The notes: a model not told the origin generated them from the sequence alone. 64,000 bases of DNA from JAJCYK01 sp965212195 (GCA_965212195.1 CBDBUW010000015.1:186001-250000), one strand, 5' to 3'; positions 8,948 to 18,614 are shown, counted from the stretch's first letter. Translations and numbers: made by a program.

Positions 8948-11900
8948 CTAAGCGGTGGAAACCGCTGTTGCCTTACGTTCTGTAACGGGTTTGGACCGTT
9001 TATCTTTCTTATAGACCAGATCCACTACTACCGGGGTAGCAATAAATACAGAAGAATAGGTTCCCACCAGAATACCTATTAATAGTGCGAAACTAAATCC
9101 CTTCAGTACGGCACCGCCAAATATCAGTAATATGATCACCACTACTAAAGTGGTCAGTGAGGTGATCAATGTTCTACTCATGGTATTGTTAATGGCATGG
9201 TTAAAGTTCTCCACCAGATCCTTTTTATGGTTCAACTCTAAGTTTTCCCGGATCCGGTCAAATACCACCACCGTATCGTTGATCGAATAACCAACAATGG
9301 TCAATAACGCCGCAATGAACACCTGATCCACCTCGTATTTGAAACCCAGTAATCCTGCGATGGCGAAAGCCGATAATACCACCAGGGTATCATGAGCCAA
9401 GGCCACTATGGCTCCAAACCCGAACTGCCATTTACGGAACCTTACGAATATATACAGGAATATCACCGCCAATGAAAAGGCTATGGATTTTAGTGAGGCA
9501 TTCTTAATATCATCCGCGATAGTGGCTCCCACTTTGGAGGAGCTGGAAATAGTAAAATGCTCCGCATCGACCTTAGTATCGTCCTTGATATAGGTTTGAC
9601 CGGTGAAATCCTCAATTCCGGCAATCAACTCACTTTCAACCTGGGAATCCACCGTGGCATTATCTTCATTAATCAGATAACTGGTAGTGACCTTTAGCAC
9701 ATTGTTACCACCAAAGGTTTTCACATCAGGTGTGGTATTGTCGAAGTCATCGGCCAAGGCAGCCTTTAAATCCGAGGCTACCACAGCGTCATTAAAAGTT
9801 ACTACATAAGACCTTCCTCCCAGAAAATCTACCCCAAAGTTCAGACCGGATGTGGCCATGATGGCAATTCCAACGGTCAATACGATAGCCGAGAACACAT
9901 AGGCAATGCGCCTTTTGCCCAGGAAATCGATATTAAGTTTGCTGAGAAAGTCTTTAGATATGGGCGACGAGAAATTCATCTTGCTCTGGTCCCCTTTCCT
10001 GGACATCCACTCTACAAATACCCGAGAGATAAATACCGCGGAAAAGAATGAACAAACAATACCGATCATCAGGGTGATAGCAAATCCTTTCACAGGACCC
10101 TGTCCCAGGACATATAAGATCACGGCCGTAAGGAAGGTGGTAACATTGGCATCTATAATGGAACTATAGGCTTTTTTGTAGCCTGTATTTATAGCGGATT
10201 TTAATTTCGATCCTAACCTGAGTTCCTCTCTGATCCGTTCAAAGATCAGCACATTGGCATCAATTGCCATACCGATAGTAAGTACGATACCGGCGGCCCC
10301 CGGCAGAGTCAATGCGGCGTTTAACTGAGCCAGTACTCCTAATATGAAAAACACATTAAACAATAGAGCCAGATTAGCCACTAAGCCACCACGAGCGTAG
10401 TATAAGACCATGAATACCACAACCAGCGCCATACCGATGAGAATGGAGTTGATGCCCTGGGATTGGGCCTCCTTACCCAACGAAGGCCCTATAATGGCCT
10501 CCTGCACGATCTTGGTGGGCGCGGGCAAAGCTCCAGCCTTAAGTACATTAGCCAAGTCGGAAGCTTCTTCAATAGTGAAGTTACCAGAGATCACTGAACT
10601 GCCATTCGGTATTTCTTCATCCACGCCGGGTGCGGAATAAACATAATTGTCCAGCACTATAGCAATTCGGGTCTGCGAATTTGCTGCCGCGGCTGTCATT
10701 TTGGCCCATTTACGGGCTCCGGTAGCATTCATTGACATATACACGGACGGACGGCCTCGTTCGTCATAGTCCTGCCAAGCATTGGTGATCACTTCTCCCG
10801 TTAAAGGAGCTTGGTTCCCTCTTTCCGTGCGGATAGCCAGCAATTCCAATGGCTGGCCGCCAAGGCCACTGTCTTCGCCTAGGTCAGACGGTTTATGCGC
10901 CCACAACAATTTGGTATTGGGAGGCAGCAAGCCCAGCACATCTTCTCTCTGCAGATAATCATTTATTTTAGAGGTATCCCTAACATCCGCAGACATAAAG
11001 CCCGGTTGCACATTCAGGTATTGAAGCAGTTGGGACACTTGCACACTCAAGGAATCTGCCAACGAGGTACTGTCTGCACTGGAAAGCGTCTCCTCCAAAG
11101 CCGTTTCCTGGCTGGAATCAGCATCAGAAGCTTCGCCAGTTTGCCCGGTGGGGTCCGACAATAATACCTCAATGCTTTCTTCGGTCTCTACTGCCAATTG
11201 ATTTATTGGGGTGGATTTGGCGTCTCGAGCCAAGCGCTCCTCCTCCATCAGCATTTGGTTGATACTTTGAATTGCAGGTCCGTATTGGGCCCAGTCCAAA
11301 ACATCCAGGAACTCCAGTTTGGCCACTCCTTGCAGCAGTTTACGCACTCGTTCGGGGTTGTCTGCTCCGGGCAGCTCAACTTGGATACGTCCGGTCCCTT
11401 GCAAACGCTGAATATTGGGCTGTGAAGTCCCAAATCGGTCTACTCTGGTCCTGAGTATTTGAAACGAACGATCGATGGCATCTTCCACTTCCTTATTGAT
11501 CACCGAGAGTATCTCATTATCGGTACTTTGGAAATTGAAGCGGTCCTTATTGGCTGCGCTAGCAAAAATATTGCTGAGCTTTCCATCAGGCTCCAGTTCC
11601 TTGTACGCCTCATAGAATAAGTTGACGTAGGTGTCCTGACTGTTGCGCTGGCGCTGCCTGGCCGTTTCCAGAGCTTGTAAGAAGCTGCTGTTCTCATTAT
11701 TTCCGGAAAGGCCCTTTATGATTTCCACCGGGCTCACTTCCAGATTCACGTACATGCCACCTTGCAAGTCCAGACCCTTACTGAGTTCCGTCTCCTTAAT
11801 ATCCTGATAGGTGTAATCCATACCAAAAAGGTTATAGATAGGTTCAGTCCAAACCGAATCCAAATAGGCTTGTTTCTTGTCAAAGCTTACGGTCCCCGAG

Positions 11901-12025
11901 GCATCTGTAGCATAAGCAGTAGCATCTTGCTGTATGTTTTGGGACACGAAAGTAAAGGACAGATAGTAAATACATAAGAGGGAGATTACTATCGTCAGTA
12001 ATACGATAAATCCTTTATTTTGCAT
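8948..12025 (-). CDS. secDF: Protein translocase subunits SecD and SecF, fused
   Basis: SecDF is the inner-membrane, proton-driven accessory of the SecYEG translocon. The 1025-residue protein fuses both subunits, as is usual in Bacteroidota: an N-terminal transmembrane helix, the large periplasmic P1 region (about 60-520) with the SecD hallmark ELPGADNPERVRKLLQGVAKLEF, five further helices including GIVLTIGMAIDANVLIFERIREE, then a SecF half beginning near residue 725 with NFGVDFLGGRSYVV and ending with GYSINDTVVVFDRIREN. I use ATG 12025 (MQNKGFIVLL) because it follows an A/T-rich TAAATAAA leader; a longer frame to 12082 adds 19 residues that do not look native. An acidic serine-rich insertion lies around residues 290-325. 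Confidence 0.95.
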   Translation of the reverse strand: MQNKGFIVLLTIVISLLCIYYLSFTFVSQNIQQDATAYATDASGTVSFDKKQAYLDSVWTEPIYNLFGMDYTYQDIKETELSKGLDLQGGMYVNLEVSPVEIIKGLSGNNENSSFLQALETARQRQRNSQDTYVNLFYEAYKELEPDGKLSNIFASAANKDRFNFQSTDNEILSVINKEVEDAIDRSFQILRTRVDRFGTSQPNIQRLQGTGRIQVELPGADNPERVRKLLQGVAKLEFLDVLDWAQYGPAIQSINQMLMEEERLARDAKSTPINQLAVETEESIEVLLSDPTGQTGEASDADSSQETALEETLSSADSTSLADSLSVQVSQLLQYLNVQPGFMSADVRDTSKINDYLQREDVLGLLPPNTKLLWAHKPSDLGEDSGLGGQPLELLAIRTERGNQAPLTGEVITNAWQDYDERGRPSVYMSMNATGARKWAKMTAAAANSQTRIAIVLDNYVYSAPGVDEEIPNGSSVISGNFTIEEASDLANVLKAGALPAPTKIVQEAIIGPSLGKEAQSQGINSILIGMALVVVFMVLYYARGGLVANLALLFNVFFILGVLAQLNAALTLPGAAGIVLTIGMAIDANVLIFERIREELRLGSKLKSAINTGYKKAYSSIIDANVTTFLTAVILYVLGQGPVKGFAITLMIGIVCSFFSAVFISRVFVEWMSRKGDQSKMNFSSPISKDFLSKLNIDFLGKRRIAYVFSAIVLTVGIAIMATSGLNFGVDFLGGRSYVVTFNDAVVASDLKAALADDFDNTTPDVKTFGGNNVLKVTTSYLINEDNATVDSQVESELIAGIEDFTGQTYIKDDTKVDAEHFTISSSSKVGATIADDIKNASLKSIAFSLAVIFLYIFVRFRKWQFGFGAIVALAHDTLVVLSAFAIAGLLGFKYEVDQVFIAALLTIVGYSINDTVVVFDRIRENLELNHKKDLVENFNHAINNTMSRTLITSLTTLVVVIILLIFGGAVLKGFSFALLIGILVGTYSSVFIATPVVVDLVYKKDKRSKPVTERKATAVSTA

Positions 12026-12109
12026 TTTATTTAAGTATTTAAAAGTGTTATTTGTTTGATTAGCCAGGACCAGAGAGGTCACCGGATAGCGAGTGATTCT
12101 ACTTCCTAT

Positions 12110-12439
12110 TTAGGGGGCGTTAGGACTTATGATGTGCGGGAACAGTAAATCAAAAAAACTTCCCGGAATAGCTTCCAGATGGGTATAATGGGGAAACTCA
12201 GCCACCGTCAACACCACCACCTCTCCAAGATAGTGCCATATATGCGGGGATATGTATTGGACTACCGGAACTACGGCATCAAAGGCGTATATATGAGCGG
12301 ACTGCTCGCTGGTTTCTTCCGTCATTTCGGTATCCTCCTGCTGATGATCAGCAGCTACCGGTAAGGCATAAAGGGATATACCGTGAAGGAAAATTACCAA
12401 CCCGGTTAGAATCAATGTCAACCTGCGTAATCCGTCCAT
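12110..12439 (-). CDS. Small exported protein of unknown function upstream of secDF
   Basis: This 109-residue protein, if started at the ATG at 12439, has a hydrophobic N-terminal segment (LTLILTGLVIFLHGISLYAL), a short acidic stretch (QQEDTEMTEETSE) and a C-terminal half rich in aromatic residues and His (YISPHIWHYLGEVVVL). I recognise no family. A promoter at 12466-12495 would start transcription close to the alternative TTG at 12451, which favours 12439. It lies 84 bases upstream of secDF on the same strand and may be cotranscribed with it. Function unknown. Confidence 0.6.
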   Translation of the reverse strand: MDGLRRLTLILTGLVIFLHGISLYALPVAADHQQEDTEMTEETSEQSAHIYAFDAVVPVVQYISPHIWHYLGEVVVLTVAEFPHYTHLEAIPGSFFDLLFPHIISPNAP

Positions 12440-12465
12440 TATTGACTTCAATGCATTTTAGTCTA

Positions 12466-12495
12466 CAAAAGTAGCCATATTCCCAGGATTTTCAA
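12466..12495 (-). promoter_or_regulatory. Promoter for the small exported gene and secDF
   Basis: On the minus strand this reads TTG (12495-12493), a 19-base spacer, then TACTTTTG (12473-12466), an exact fit to TAnnTTTG. It lies between the udk stop and the ATG at 12439. Confidence 0.65.
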
Positions 12496-12520
12496 GGTAA
12501 TCCCCGGGAATTCTAATGGT

Positions 12521-13138
12521 TTAGAGTGTTGCTTTGGCTTTTAAGAAAGTCTTCAGAACCTCCAAAGCCTGGTCAAAATGCTGATTGTTGGGTATCACCA
12601 GATCGGCATTGGTTTTGAAGGGTTCTATATACTGGACATAGGTGGGAGCCACGTGTTTTTCGTAGCGATAGAGCACATCTTCCACATCGTATCCTCGTTC
12701 CAGGCGATCCCGGATGATACGTCTGCTTAGTTTTACGTGCTCGTCAGCATCAATAAAGATCTTTAGGTCAAGCAATTCGGCTACTGGCTGATGATAAAAA
12801 ACAAAGATTCCTTCCACCAAAATTACTGGTGCCGGCTTAAATTCAATAATTTCGGGCACGGCATTGGGATTATTGTAGGTGTACTCCTTAATAGACACGG
12901 TTTGGCCTTCCCCCACTGCTTTTATGTCGGCCACAAACCTCTCAAAGTTAATGGAATCGGGGGTGTCGAAATTTTTAACCCCTTTTTCATCGATCGGCTG
13001 TTGTTCACGTGGGTGATAATAGTGGTCTTGGGAGATATAACAGACCTCCTGGTCTGTAAAATCATTCAATAATTTATTTAGGAAGTGACTCTTACCTGAT
13101 GCACTACCTCCAGTAATACCAACGATATATGACGACAC
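12521..13138 (-). CDS. udk: Uridine kinase
   Basis: This cytosolic pyrimidine-salvage kinase of 205 residues phosphorylates uridine and cytidine. The P-loop GGSASGKS sits at residues 10-17, followed by SQDHYYHPR, the NFDTPDSINFE substrate motif near residue 37, and VEGIFVFY. Length and order match Udk. It lies 35 bases after the rdgB stop and is the last gene of the nrnA-FKBP-FKBP-rdgB-udk run. Confidence 0.95.
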   Translation of the reverse strand: MSSYIVGITGGSASGKSHFLNKLLNDFTDQEVCYISQDHYYHPREQQPIDEKGVKNFDTPDSINFERFVADIKAVGEGQTVSIKEYTYNNPNAVPEIIEFKPAPVILVEGIFVFYHQPVAELLDLKIFIDADEHVKLSRRIIRDRLERGYDVEDVLYRYEKHVAPTYVQYIEPFKTNADLVIPNNQHFDQALEVLKTFLKAKATL

Positions 13139-13173
13139 TTTTGGGTCTTAATTGATAGAGTAAGATATGGATA

Positions 13174-13749
13174 TTATTGATTTTTAAAAAAACCCTCCAG
13201 CTTAGCTATAGCTTCTGCCCGGTGGCTGCAAGTGTTCTTTTCTTGGGGGGTCATTTCTGCGAATGTCAATTCATGACCGTGTGGTTGGAACAGAGGATCA
13301 TAGCCAAAACCCTGATGGCCCCGTAGTTCTTTAAGAATACGCCCTTTCACAATACCTTCAAAGAAATGTTTCTCTCCTTTTAGGAACAGGCAAATTACCG
13401 TGCGGAATTGGGCTTCCCGGTTCTCGGTATTTCCAAGTTCCTGTAAGAGCTTCGCACAGTTGTCCTGAGCATTTTTCTGGGGGCCGGCATAACGCGCCGA
13501 CATCACCCCGGGTTCTCCATTCAGAGCGGCTACTTCCAGTCCGGTATCGTCGGCAAAGCAATCCAGTTGGTGATGTTCCCAAACATACTGTGCTTTAAGT
13601 TGGGCATTTCCTTCCAAGGTGTCTGCGGTTTCAGGGATCTCCTCAAAGCAACCGATTTCAGTAAGCCCCACTAAGGTAATGAAGGAGGGCAATATTGCCC
13701 GGACCTCCTGCAGCTTGTGTACATTTTGAGTTGCAAAGCACAGCCTCAT
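13174..13749 (-). CDS. rdgB: Non-canonical purine NTP pyrophosphatase (RdgB/HAM1)
   Basis: This house-cleaning enzyme hydrolyses dITP, ITP and XTP to the monophosphates. The 191-residue protein shows the family start ATQNVHKLQEV, the metal/substrate region DDTGLEVAALNGEPGVMSARYAG, GFGYDPLF, and the C-terminal SHRAEAIAKL. It starts one base from the stop of the FKBP lipoprotein gene upstream, so cotranscription is likely. Confidence 0.95.
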   Translation of the reverse strand: MRLCFATQNVHKLQEVRAILPSFITLVGLTEIGCFEEIPETADTLEGNAQLKAQYVWEHHQLDCFADDTGLEVAALNGEPGVMSARYAGPQKNAQDNCAKLLQELGNTENREAQFRTVICLFLKGEKHFFEGIVKGRILKELRGHQGFGYDPLFQPHGHELTFAEMTPQEKNTCSHRAEAIAKLEGFFKNQ

Positions 13750-13750
13750 G

Positions 13751-14233
13751 CTAGGGGCTGATACTGAGCATGGTCACTTCAAAAATCAGGATCTCATTTT
13801 GGCCGATGGAACTTCCCTGAGGGGGGAAACATCCGTAAGCTATGGCACTAGGAAGAATTAAAGTAGCCTGGGCCCCTTCATTCATTAAGCTCAATCCTTC
13901 GGCAAAGCCAGGTATCAAAGAAACGGCTCCGAACTCGAAGGGATCAAACACACCCTGACCAAAAGTTGTCCCATCCAAAAAGAAACCTTCAAAGGAGACT
14001 TCCAGGGTATCCCCGAGTTCAGCGTTGTCGCCAATTCCCGGAGTATTGATTACGTACCGCAAGCCAGAGGTGGTGGTTTGCACGGTCAGTCCGTTAGCAG
14101 CTACGTAATTATCAATAGTAGCAGCCTGATCGGCAGGTGTTTCTTCCACGCAGCCCGCAATATCATCATCACTACTTACGCAACCGTAAAACAATCCCGC
14201 GGCTAGCAGTAAATGCCAAATTTTAAATTTCAT
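13751..14233 (-). CDS. FKBP-type peptidyl-prolyl isomerase lipoprotein
   Basis: This 160-residue secreted lipoprotein has a short signal ending in the lipobox LFYGC (Cys18). A linker follows, then one FKBP domain (about 55-158) with GDTLEVSFEGFFLDGTTF, PFEFG, LIPGFAEGLSLMNEGAQATL and AYGCFPP, the last replacing the usual AYG loop sequence. FKBPs catalyse proline cis-trans isomerisation and help folding in the envelope. It lies directly downstream of a larger FKBP lipoprotein; the two are paralogues in a likely operon with nrnA. Confidence 0.9.
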   Translation of the reverse strand: MKFKIWHLLLAAGLFYGCVSSDDDIAGCVEETPADQAATIDNYVAANGLTVQTTTSGLRYVINTPGIGDNAELGDTLEVSFEGFFLDGTTFGQGVFDPFEFGAVSLIPGFAEGLSLMNEGAQATLILPSAIAYGCFPPQGSSIGQNEILIFEVTMLSISP

Positions 14234-14239
14234 AACTTT

Positions 14240-15187
14240 TTAATTTGATACGATATCAACCAATTCCACTTCGAATTCTAAAATTGAATTAGGTATAATC
14301 ACCTCACTTCGTTGCTGATTCCCATAACCCATAGGTGAAGGGATGTAAAACCGGGCTATTGAACCTTTTTTCAGTAAACCTATACCCTCGTCCCAGCCGT
14401 GGATCACCCCTCCCGTACCCAGAAAGAACTCAAAAGGTTCGTAAGGGCGACGAGGGTCATGCAGACCTAGTGCCACTGCTTTGTCCTCAACAGAGGTATC
14501 GAAATACTCCCCTTCCAGGACATTCCCTGTGTAATTAACTTTAACCTGATCACCGACTTGAGGGCTTTCTCCATTCCCTTCTTCCATTATGACGTACCTT
14601 AAGCCATTTTGGGTTGTTTCAGCCTCAATGTTATTCTTGGAAAGATAGGCATCAATAGCGGCGCCGTCTGTCTCCATTTGTTCTTGATTATCGGCCAGCG
14701 TCCTTTCTCTGATAGCCTCTACTTGTGGTACCCTTTTCATAGCCTCCATACGCTGGTAGGCCGCAATGGTATAAACATCTACAAGTTTGATATTGCAAGT
14801 AATTTCTTCATCTGCGGACATGTTGGGTGGCAATGGCATCCGCCAGGTTCTCTGAAACAAATCGCCGGCGTTGACTTTAACCTCCATACTGTCTCCTTGA
14901 GACAATAGTGAGAAGGCTTCCTCAATACCACCGCCAGTGAGGCCCCAAAGAGAATCGTTCTTTTCCAAAGCCATTTCCTGGGCATCTACCAGTACACTGT
15001 CATTAGTATTAACCATTTTGAGGTTCAACGTAATGATCTCACCATCCTGAGGGGCAACAGCCCCCTCGGCCTTATCCAGAAAACGATATTTTAATCCTGA
15101 TTCCGAAGTGGTGAACCCGTCCTTATCTTTACAAGCTTGGATGAAGGAAACCATCACCAAGCACACGGTAAGAATTTTATTATACAT
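14240..15187 (-). CDS. Two-domain FKBP-type isomerase lipoprotein, GldI-like
   Basis: This 315-residue lipoprotein has signal LTVCLVMVSFIQAC as a plausible if imperfect lipobox. An N-terminal degenerate FKBP-like domain (about 25-130) is followed by a helical linker rich in Glu and Gln, then a canonical FKBP domain (about 205-313) with GDQVKVNYTGNVLEGEYFDTS, PFEFFLGTGGVIHGWDEG and PMGYGNQ. GldI of gliding flavobacteria is an FKBP lipoprotein found beside a DHH phosphoesterase gene, which supports a GldI-like role in surface secretion or motility, but this is inference. ATGs at 15193 and 15187 both overlap the nrnA stop; I list the second. Confidence 0.82.
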   Translation of the reverse strand: MYNKILTVCLVMVSFIQACKDKDGFTTSESGLKYRFLDKAEGAVAPQDGEIITLNLKMVNTNDSVLVDAQEMALEKNDSLWGLTGGGIEEAFSLLSQGDSMEVKVNAGDLFQRTWRMPLPPNMSADEEITCNIKLVDVYTIAAYQRMEAMKRVPQVEAIRERTLADNQEQMETDGAAIDAYLSKNNIEAETTQNGLRYVIMEEGNGESPQVGDQVKVNYTGNVLEGEYFDTSVEDKAVALGLHDPRRPYEPFEFFLGTGGVIHGWDEGIGLLKKGSIARFYIPSPMGYGNQQRSEVIIPNSILEFEVELVDIVSN

Positions 15188-16214
15188 CTGCATTAATTTT
15201 ATTGTGATTATCTAGTTTGGATTGATAATGGGGTAACAGTTTAACGAACTTATCCACTGTTTCATTTAATGAAAGGTGGGATTTACCACCCGCTGCATTG
15301 CGATGGCCACCCCCCTCAAAGTGTTCCTGGGCCAACTCATTGACAGGAAACTCCCCTATGGAACGGAAGGAAATCTTAATGACCTCCCCTCGATCTATAA
15401 TTACCGCAGCCAGGATAATGCCTTTGATTGACAAAGCATAGTTAACCAAGCCCTCAGTATCTCCTGTCTTTGAATTGAATCGTGAGAGATCTTTTGAGCT
15501 AATGGCCAGGTAAGCGGTATTAAATTCCTTTAACACCACTAAACGTTCACTTAAGGCAAACCCGGTAAACTGTAACCGTTCCAACGAATTGCTGTCATAA
15601 ATCAAACGCGCTACTTTATGGGTGTCGGCCCCTAGTTTTATTAATTCAGCAGTAACCCGGTGTATTTTCTCCGTAGTATTGGAGTGCTTAAACGATCCGG
15701 TATCGGTCATAATACCGGCGTACAACGATTCTGCAATGTCCGCATCAATAAGATCCTTTTCACCCAAATCCACGATCAGATCAAAAATCAACTCCGCTGT
15801 GGCAGCAGCTTTAGTGCTCCAGAAAGTGAATTCCGCAAAATCTTCAGGATCTAAATGATGATCGATTAATACCTTGATTCCTGGGGAGGCGCGCACCAAT
15901 TCGCCAAGTTCATTTATCCGGTGTAGACTACTAAAATCCAGGCAGAAGATCATTTCCGCTTGTTCCACCAGTTGTTTGGACCTTTTTTGATGGCCATCAT
16001 TGTAAATCAACACCTGATCGTTACCCGGCATCCATTCTAAAAACACCGGATAGTCAGTAGGGGTAATAACCGATACTTGATGTTGTTTCTTTCTGAGAAA
16101 TCCCGCCAAACCCAAAGAAGATCCCAGAGCGTCAGCATCTGGTTTATGATGGGTCACTATTACGATGTTTCGGGGAGAGTTCAGTAGCTCCTTAAAAGCT
16201 TGAAAATCCTGCAT
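15180..16214 (-). CDS. nrnA: DHH-family phosphoesterase, NrnA-like oligoribonuclease/pAp phosphatase
   Basis: This 344-residue cytosolic protein has the bipartite DHH-DHHA1 structure. The N-terminal half holds VTHHKPDADALGSSLGL (about 20-36), FCLDFSS, the DHH motif IDHHLDPEDF and MTDTGSFKHSNT; the C-terminal half ends with the nucleotide-binding GGGHRNAAGG. Such proteins degrade very short RNA and 3'-phosphoadenosine 5'-phosphate; a pGpG or c-di-AMP/pApA hydrolase role is also possible in this family. Its end overlaps the GldI-like gene, and it is divergent from ndk. Confidence 0.92.
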   Translation of the reverse strand: MQDFQAFKELLNSPRNIVIVTHHKPDADALGSSLGLAGFLRKKQHQVSVITPTDYPVFLEWMPGNDQVLIYNDGHQKRSKQLVEQAEMIFCLDFSSLHRINELGELVRASPGIKVLIDHHLDPEDFAEFTFWSTKAAATAELIFDLIVDLGEKDLIDADIAESLYAGIMTDTGSFKHSNTTEKIHRVTAELIKLGADTHKVARLIYDSNSLERLQFTGFALSERLVVLKEFNTAYLAISSKDLSRFNSKTGDTEGLVNYALSIKGIILAAVIIDRGEVIKISFRSIGEFPVNELAQEHFEGGGHRNAAGGKSHLSLNETVDKFVKLLPHYQSKLDNHNKINADV

Positions 16215-16325
16215 GAATTCCTACGCCTCTTTCCATGGCGAGATTGTCAGTTGCAAAAGTGTAAATATTTAGGGTAAAAACAAAGAGGGATAGGGGGTGG
16301 ATATTTTTAATAAGCAAAAAAGTCC

Positions 16326-16333
16326 TAAATTTG
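16326..16333 (+). promoter_or_regulatory. Promoter -7 element for ndk
   Basis: TAAATTTG is an exact TAnnTTTG match 36 bases before the ndk ATG at 16370. No TTG at -33 is obvious. It supports the start at 16370 over the upstream TTG at 16331, which lies within the element. Confidence 0.55.
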
Positions 16334-16369
16334 CGGGCTGTTGAATTAAATGGAAACACCCAATTACAA

Positions 16370-16786
16370 ATGGATAATATCACTTTCACTATGATCAAAC
16401 CTGACGCCGTGTCAGCTGGCAACACCGGCGCCATCATTAAAATTATTGAAGAAGCCGGTTTCGGAATACGCGCTATGCGAAAACTCCAATTGTCCAGAAA
16501 ACGGGCGGGCGATTTTTACGCAGTGCATAGTGAACGCCCCTTCTACCAGGATCTGTGCCAATATATGTCTTCCGGGCCCATTGTAGCTATGGTATTAACC
16601 AAAGACCACGCAGTTGATGATTTCAGGACGTTGATCGGTGCCACTGATCCGTCTCAAGCCGCACCAGGTACGATCCGCCAGCTTTTCGCTAAGTCTATTG
16701 AAGCTAATGCCATACATGGATCGGACTCACCCGAGAATGCAGAAATTGAGAGTAATTTCTTCTTCTCAGGTATGGATCGTTACTAG
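16370..16786 (+). CDS. ndk: Nucleoside diphosphate kinase
   Basis: Ndk transfers the gamma phosphate from ATP to nucleoside diphosphates through a phosphohistidine. The 138-residue protein begins MDNITFTMIKPDAV, has the nucleotide-site GATDPSQAAPGTIR, and the catalytic histidine in NAIHGSDS (His116). Length is typical. The stop overlaps that of the convergent membrane-protein gene inside a CTAG palindrome. Confidence 0.96.
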   Translation: MDNITFTMIKPDAVSAGNTGAIIKIIEEAGFGIRAMRKLQLSRKRAGDFYAVHSERPFYQDLCQYMSSGPIVAMVLTKDHAVDDFRTLIGATDPSQAAPGTIRQLFAKSIEANAIHGSDSPENAEIESNFFFSGMDRY

Positions 16787-17865
16787 TCTTCAGCGGCTTT
16801 AGGCCGAGTGAAGAATCTGCTTCTCAGCCATCTGGGCAGTACAATCGCACCCAGTAATAAATAGGGGTAAAAGGACAATAGCCTCCAGGAAATATTGGTG
16901 ATAAGTGTATAGGGGCCCAAGTAGTCTTCAAAAAATAGAGGGAAGAAAAATTCTGCGGCGCCGCTGCTACCAGGTGTAGGTGATACCAACATCACGATCC
17001 ATAGGATCAAATGTCGACCAAAGATCAGAAAATGGTCCGATAAGGACAGGTCTACAAAGGCCGCAATGAGCACATTCAGCTGCAGGTATCGCACAAACCA
17101 GATCATAGCCGTAGTTGCCAGGATGGTAATCCAGAAATAGGCCTTTTTCCCTTTAAGTTGCGCAGAGGCCCACATGATCTCATTACCATGTTCATATGCT
17201 CTGAAGCGCCACCTTCGCAAAATACGGATACCGGTAATTTTTAATAAAAGCCATTTGAAGGCCCGGGGCCGTACCAGTAACGCATAGCTCATCACTAGGG
17301 TGTAGAAGGTAATTAACCAATAACTAAACCAGAACAATACCTGTAAACCTCCCCGGGGGCTAATGGACCAGGCAAATACTTGAAATGGCTCCTGCGCCTC
17401 GGGAATAATCTGACCTTGGGAAAACAAAAATACCAGGGGTGCTGAGCCAATGAATATAATATTGTCCAGTATGGCGGTGAGCATTACCAACGCCAGCGAT
17501 TTGCCCAAGCTCATCCCTTCCTTTAGAAGAATGAATACTGCCACTGCGGTTCCGCCCACTACCGAGGGTGTCACCGCACTGGCAAACTCCCATAAAATGA
17601 TCACATATATGGCATTCCCCCAGGTTAATTGGTCATCGGAAATGAACTTGATGCGGTAAACATAAAAGAATCCCCTGGCAATGATCAAGGCAACCGCCAA
17701 CAGCATTAACAACGGCGAAGCATCTGTTATAAGGGTGAGATTCTCGGTGCTGACATTAGGGTCACTGTAGAACAGGTAAGCTACAATGGCAATTCCAAAC
17801 AATACCGGAATCCAAATCTTATTGGGATTCAGGGTCCTGAATATTTCTTTGGAATCAGTAGCCAT
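16783..17865 (-). CDS. Flippase-like membrane protein (UPF0104 / LPG synthase membrane-region family)
   Basis: This 360-residue polytopic membrane protein has about eight to nine hydrophobic segments. It carries the family signatures WEFASAVTPSVVGGTAVAVFIL (split across a helix and re-entrant loop) and, near the end, SPTPGSSGAAEFFFP. These proteins resemble the flippase half of MprF but lack the synthase domain. Substrates are generally lipid-linked, but the one used here is unknown. It starts right at the scpA stop, so the two are cotranscribed. A second member of the family is at 56337-57353. Confidence 0.85.
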   Translation of the reverse strand: MATDSKEIFRTLNPNKIWIPVLFGIAIVAYLFYSDPNVSTENLTLITDASPLLMLLAVALIIARGFFYVYRIKFISDDQLTWGNAIYVIILWEFASAVTPSVVGGTAVAVFILLKEGMSLGKSLALVMLTAILDNIIFIGSAPLVFLFSQGQIIPEAQEPFQVFAWSISPRGGLQVLFWFSYWLITFYTLVMSYALLVRPRAFKWLLLKITGIRILRRWRFRAYEHGNEIMWASAQLKGKKAYFWITILATTAMIWFVRYLQLNVLIAAFVDLSLSDHFLIFGRHLILWIVMLVSPTPGSSGAAEFFFPLFFEDYLGPYTLITNISWRLLSFYPYLLLGAIVLPRWLRSRFFTRPKAAED

Positions 17866-18614
17866 TAATCTACCAGCGCTTCCTCCAACTTCTCAATCCA
17901 GAAATTGTTGAACCCTTCTCCTAAATGCAGTGTGATGATACGCAGTTGTAGTAAATCCAGTATGGCTAAAAAATTAAATATTACCGCGACTTTTTGAGCT
18001 TCCGTTTTAATAATATCCACAAACGACTTTCGGTCACCGGGCTTCAAGTCCTGCAGGATGGCCCTTTTTTGTCCTTCAATGGTATAGGGATACTGGACGA
18101 TCTGGTGTATCGGCCGATTTTGCTCCTTTTCAAACCGTTCCAGGCATTTTTGGAAGGTCTTTAGCAATTTGTAAAGATCTACGTCCTGTAATTCAGCCTC
18201 CACATTGGTAGCCGAGGCCAAGACCTTAATTTCTTTCACGATATTGCCCCGTGATTCCCTCTGCAAGCGGTCATTTTCCAAGGCTGATAACTGAGAAATT
18301 ACGGATTTGTATTTTTTGTATTCCAGCAAGTGTTTGACCAGTTCATCGCGAGGGTCAATTTCATTGCCATCCTCGTCCAATACCGGTCTGGGCAACAACA
18401 TTTTTGCTTTGATGCGCATTAATGTGGCGGCTACCAGAATAAACTCACTGGCCACCTCCATATTGAGGTGCTCCAATTGATGCATATAGCCCAGGAAATC
18501 ATCTGTGATTTGAGAAATGGGAATATCGTAGATATCTAATTCATCCCGTTCTATAAAAAATAACAGTAGATCGAACGGGCCTTCAAACAGTGGTAACTTT
18601 ACTTCAAAACTCAA
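17865..18614 (-). CDS. scpA: Segregation and condensation protein A
   Basis: ScpA is the kleisin bridging SMC heads, acting with ScpB in chromosome condensation. The product reads SFEVKLPLFEGPFDLLLFFIE at the N-terminus, then DELDIYDIPISQITDDFL and ATLMRIKAKMLLPRP, all typical, and ends in a winged-helix region. I place the start at the TTG at 18614 (249 residues). The upstream ATG at 18671 would add a non-homologous leader and lies upstream of the likely -7 element at 18660-18667. The start remains a judgement. Confidence 0.9.
   Translation of the reverse strand: MSFEVKLPLFEGPFDLLLFFIERDELDIYDIPISQITDDFLGYMHQLEHLNMEVASEFILVAATLMRIKAKMLLPRPVLDEDGNEIDPRDELVKHLLEYKKYKSVISQLSALENDRLQRESRGNIVKEIKVLASATNVEAELQDVDLYKLLKTFQKCLERFEKEQNRPIHQIVQYPYTIEGQKRAILQDLKPGDRKSFVDIIKTEAQKVAVIFNFLAILDLLQLRIITLHLGEGFNNFWIEKLEEALVD

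Noticed and set aside
9906..10169. Plus-strand reading frames inside secDF
   Set aside because: They are antisense shadows of a strongly conserved coding sequence.
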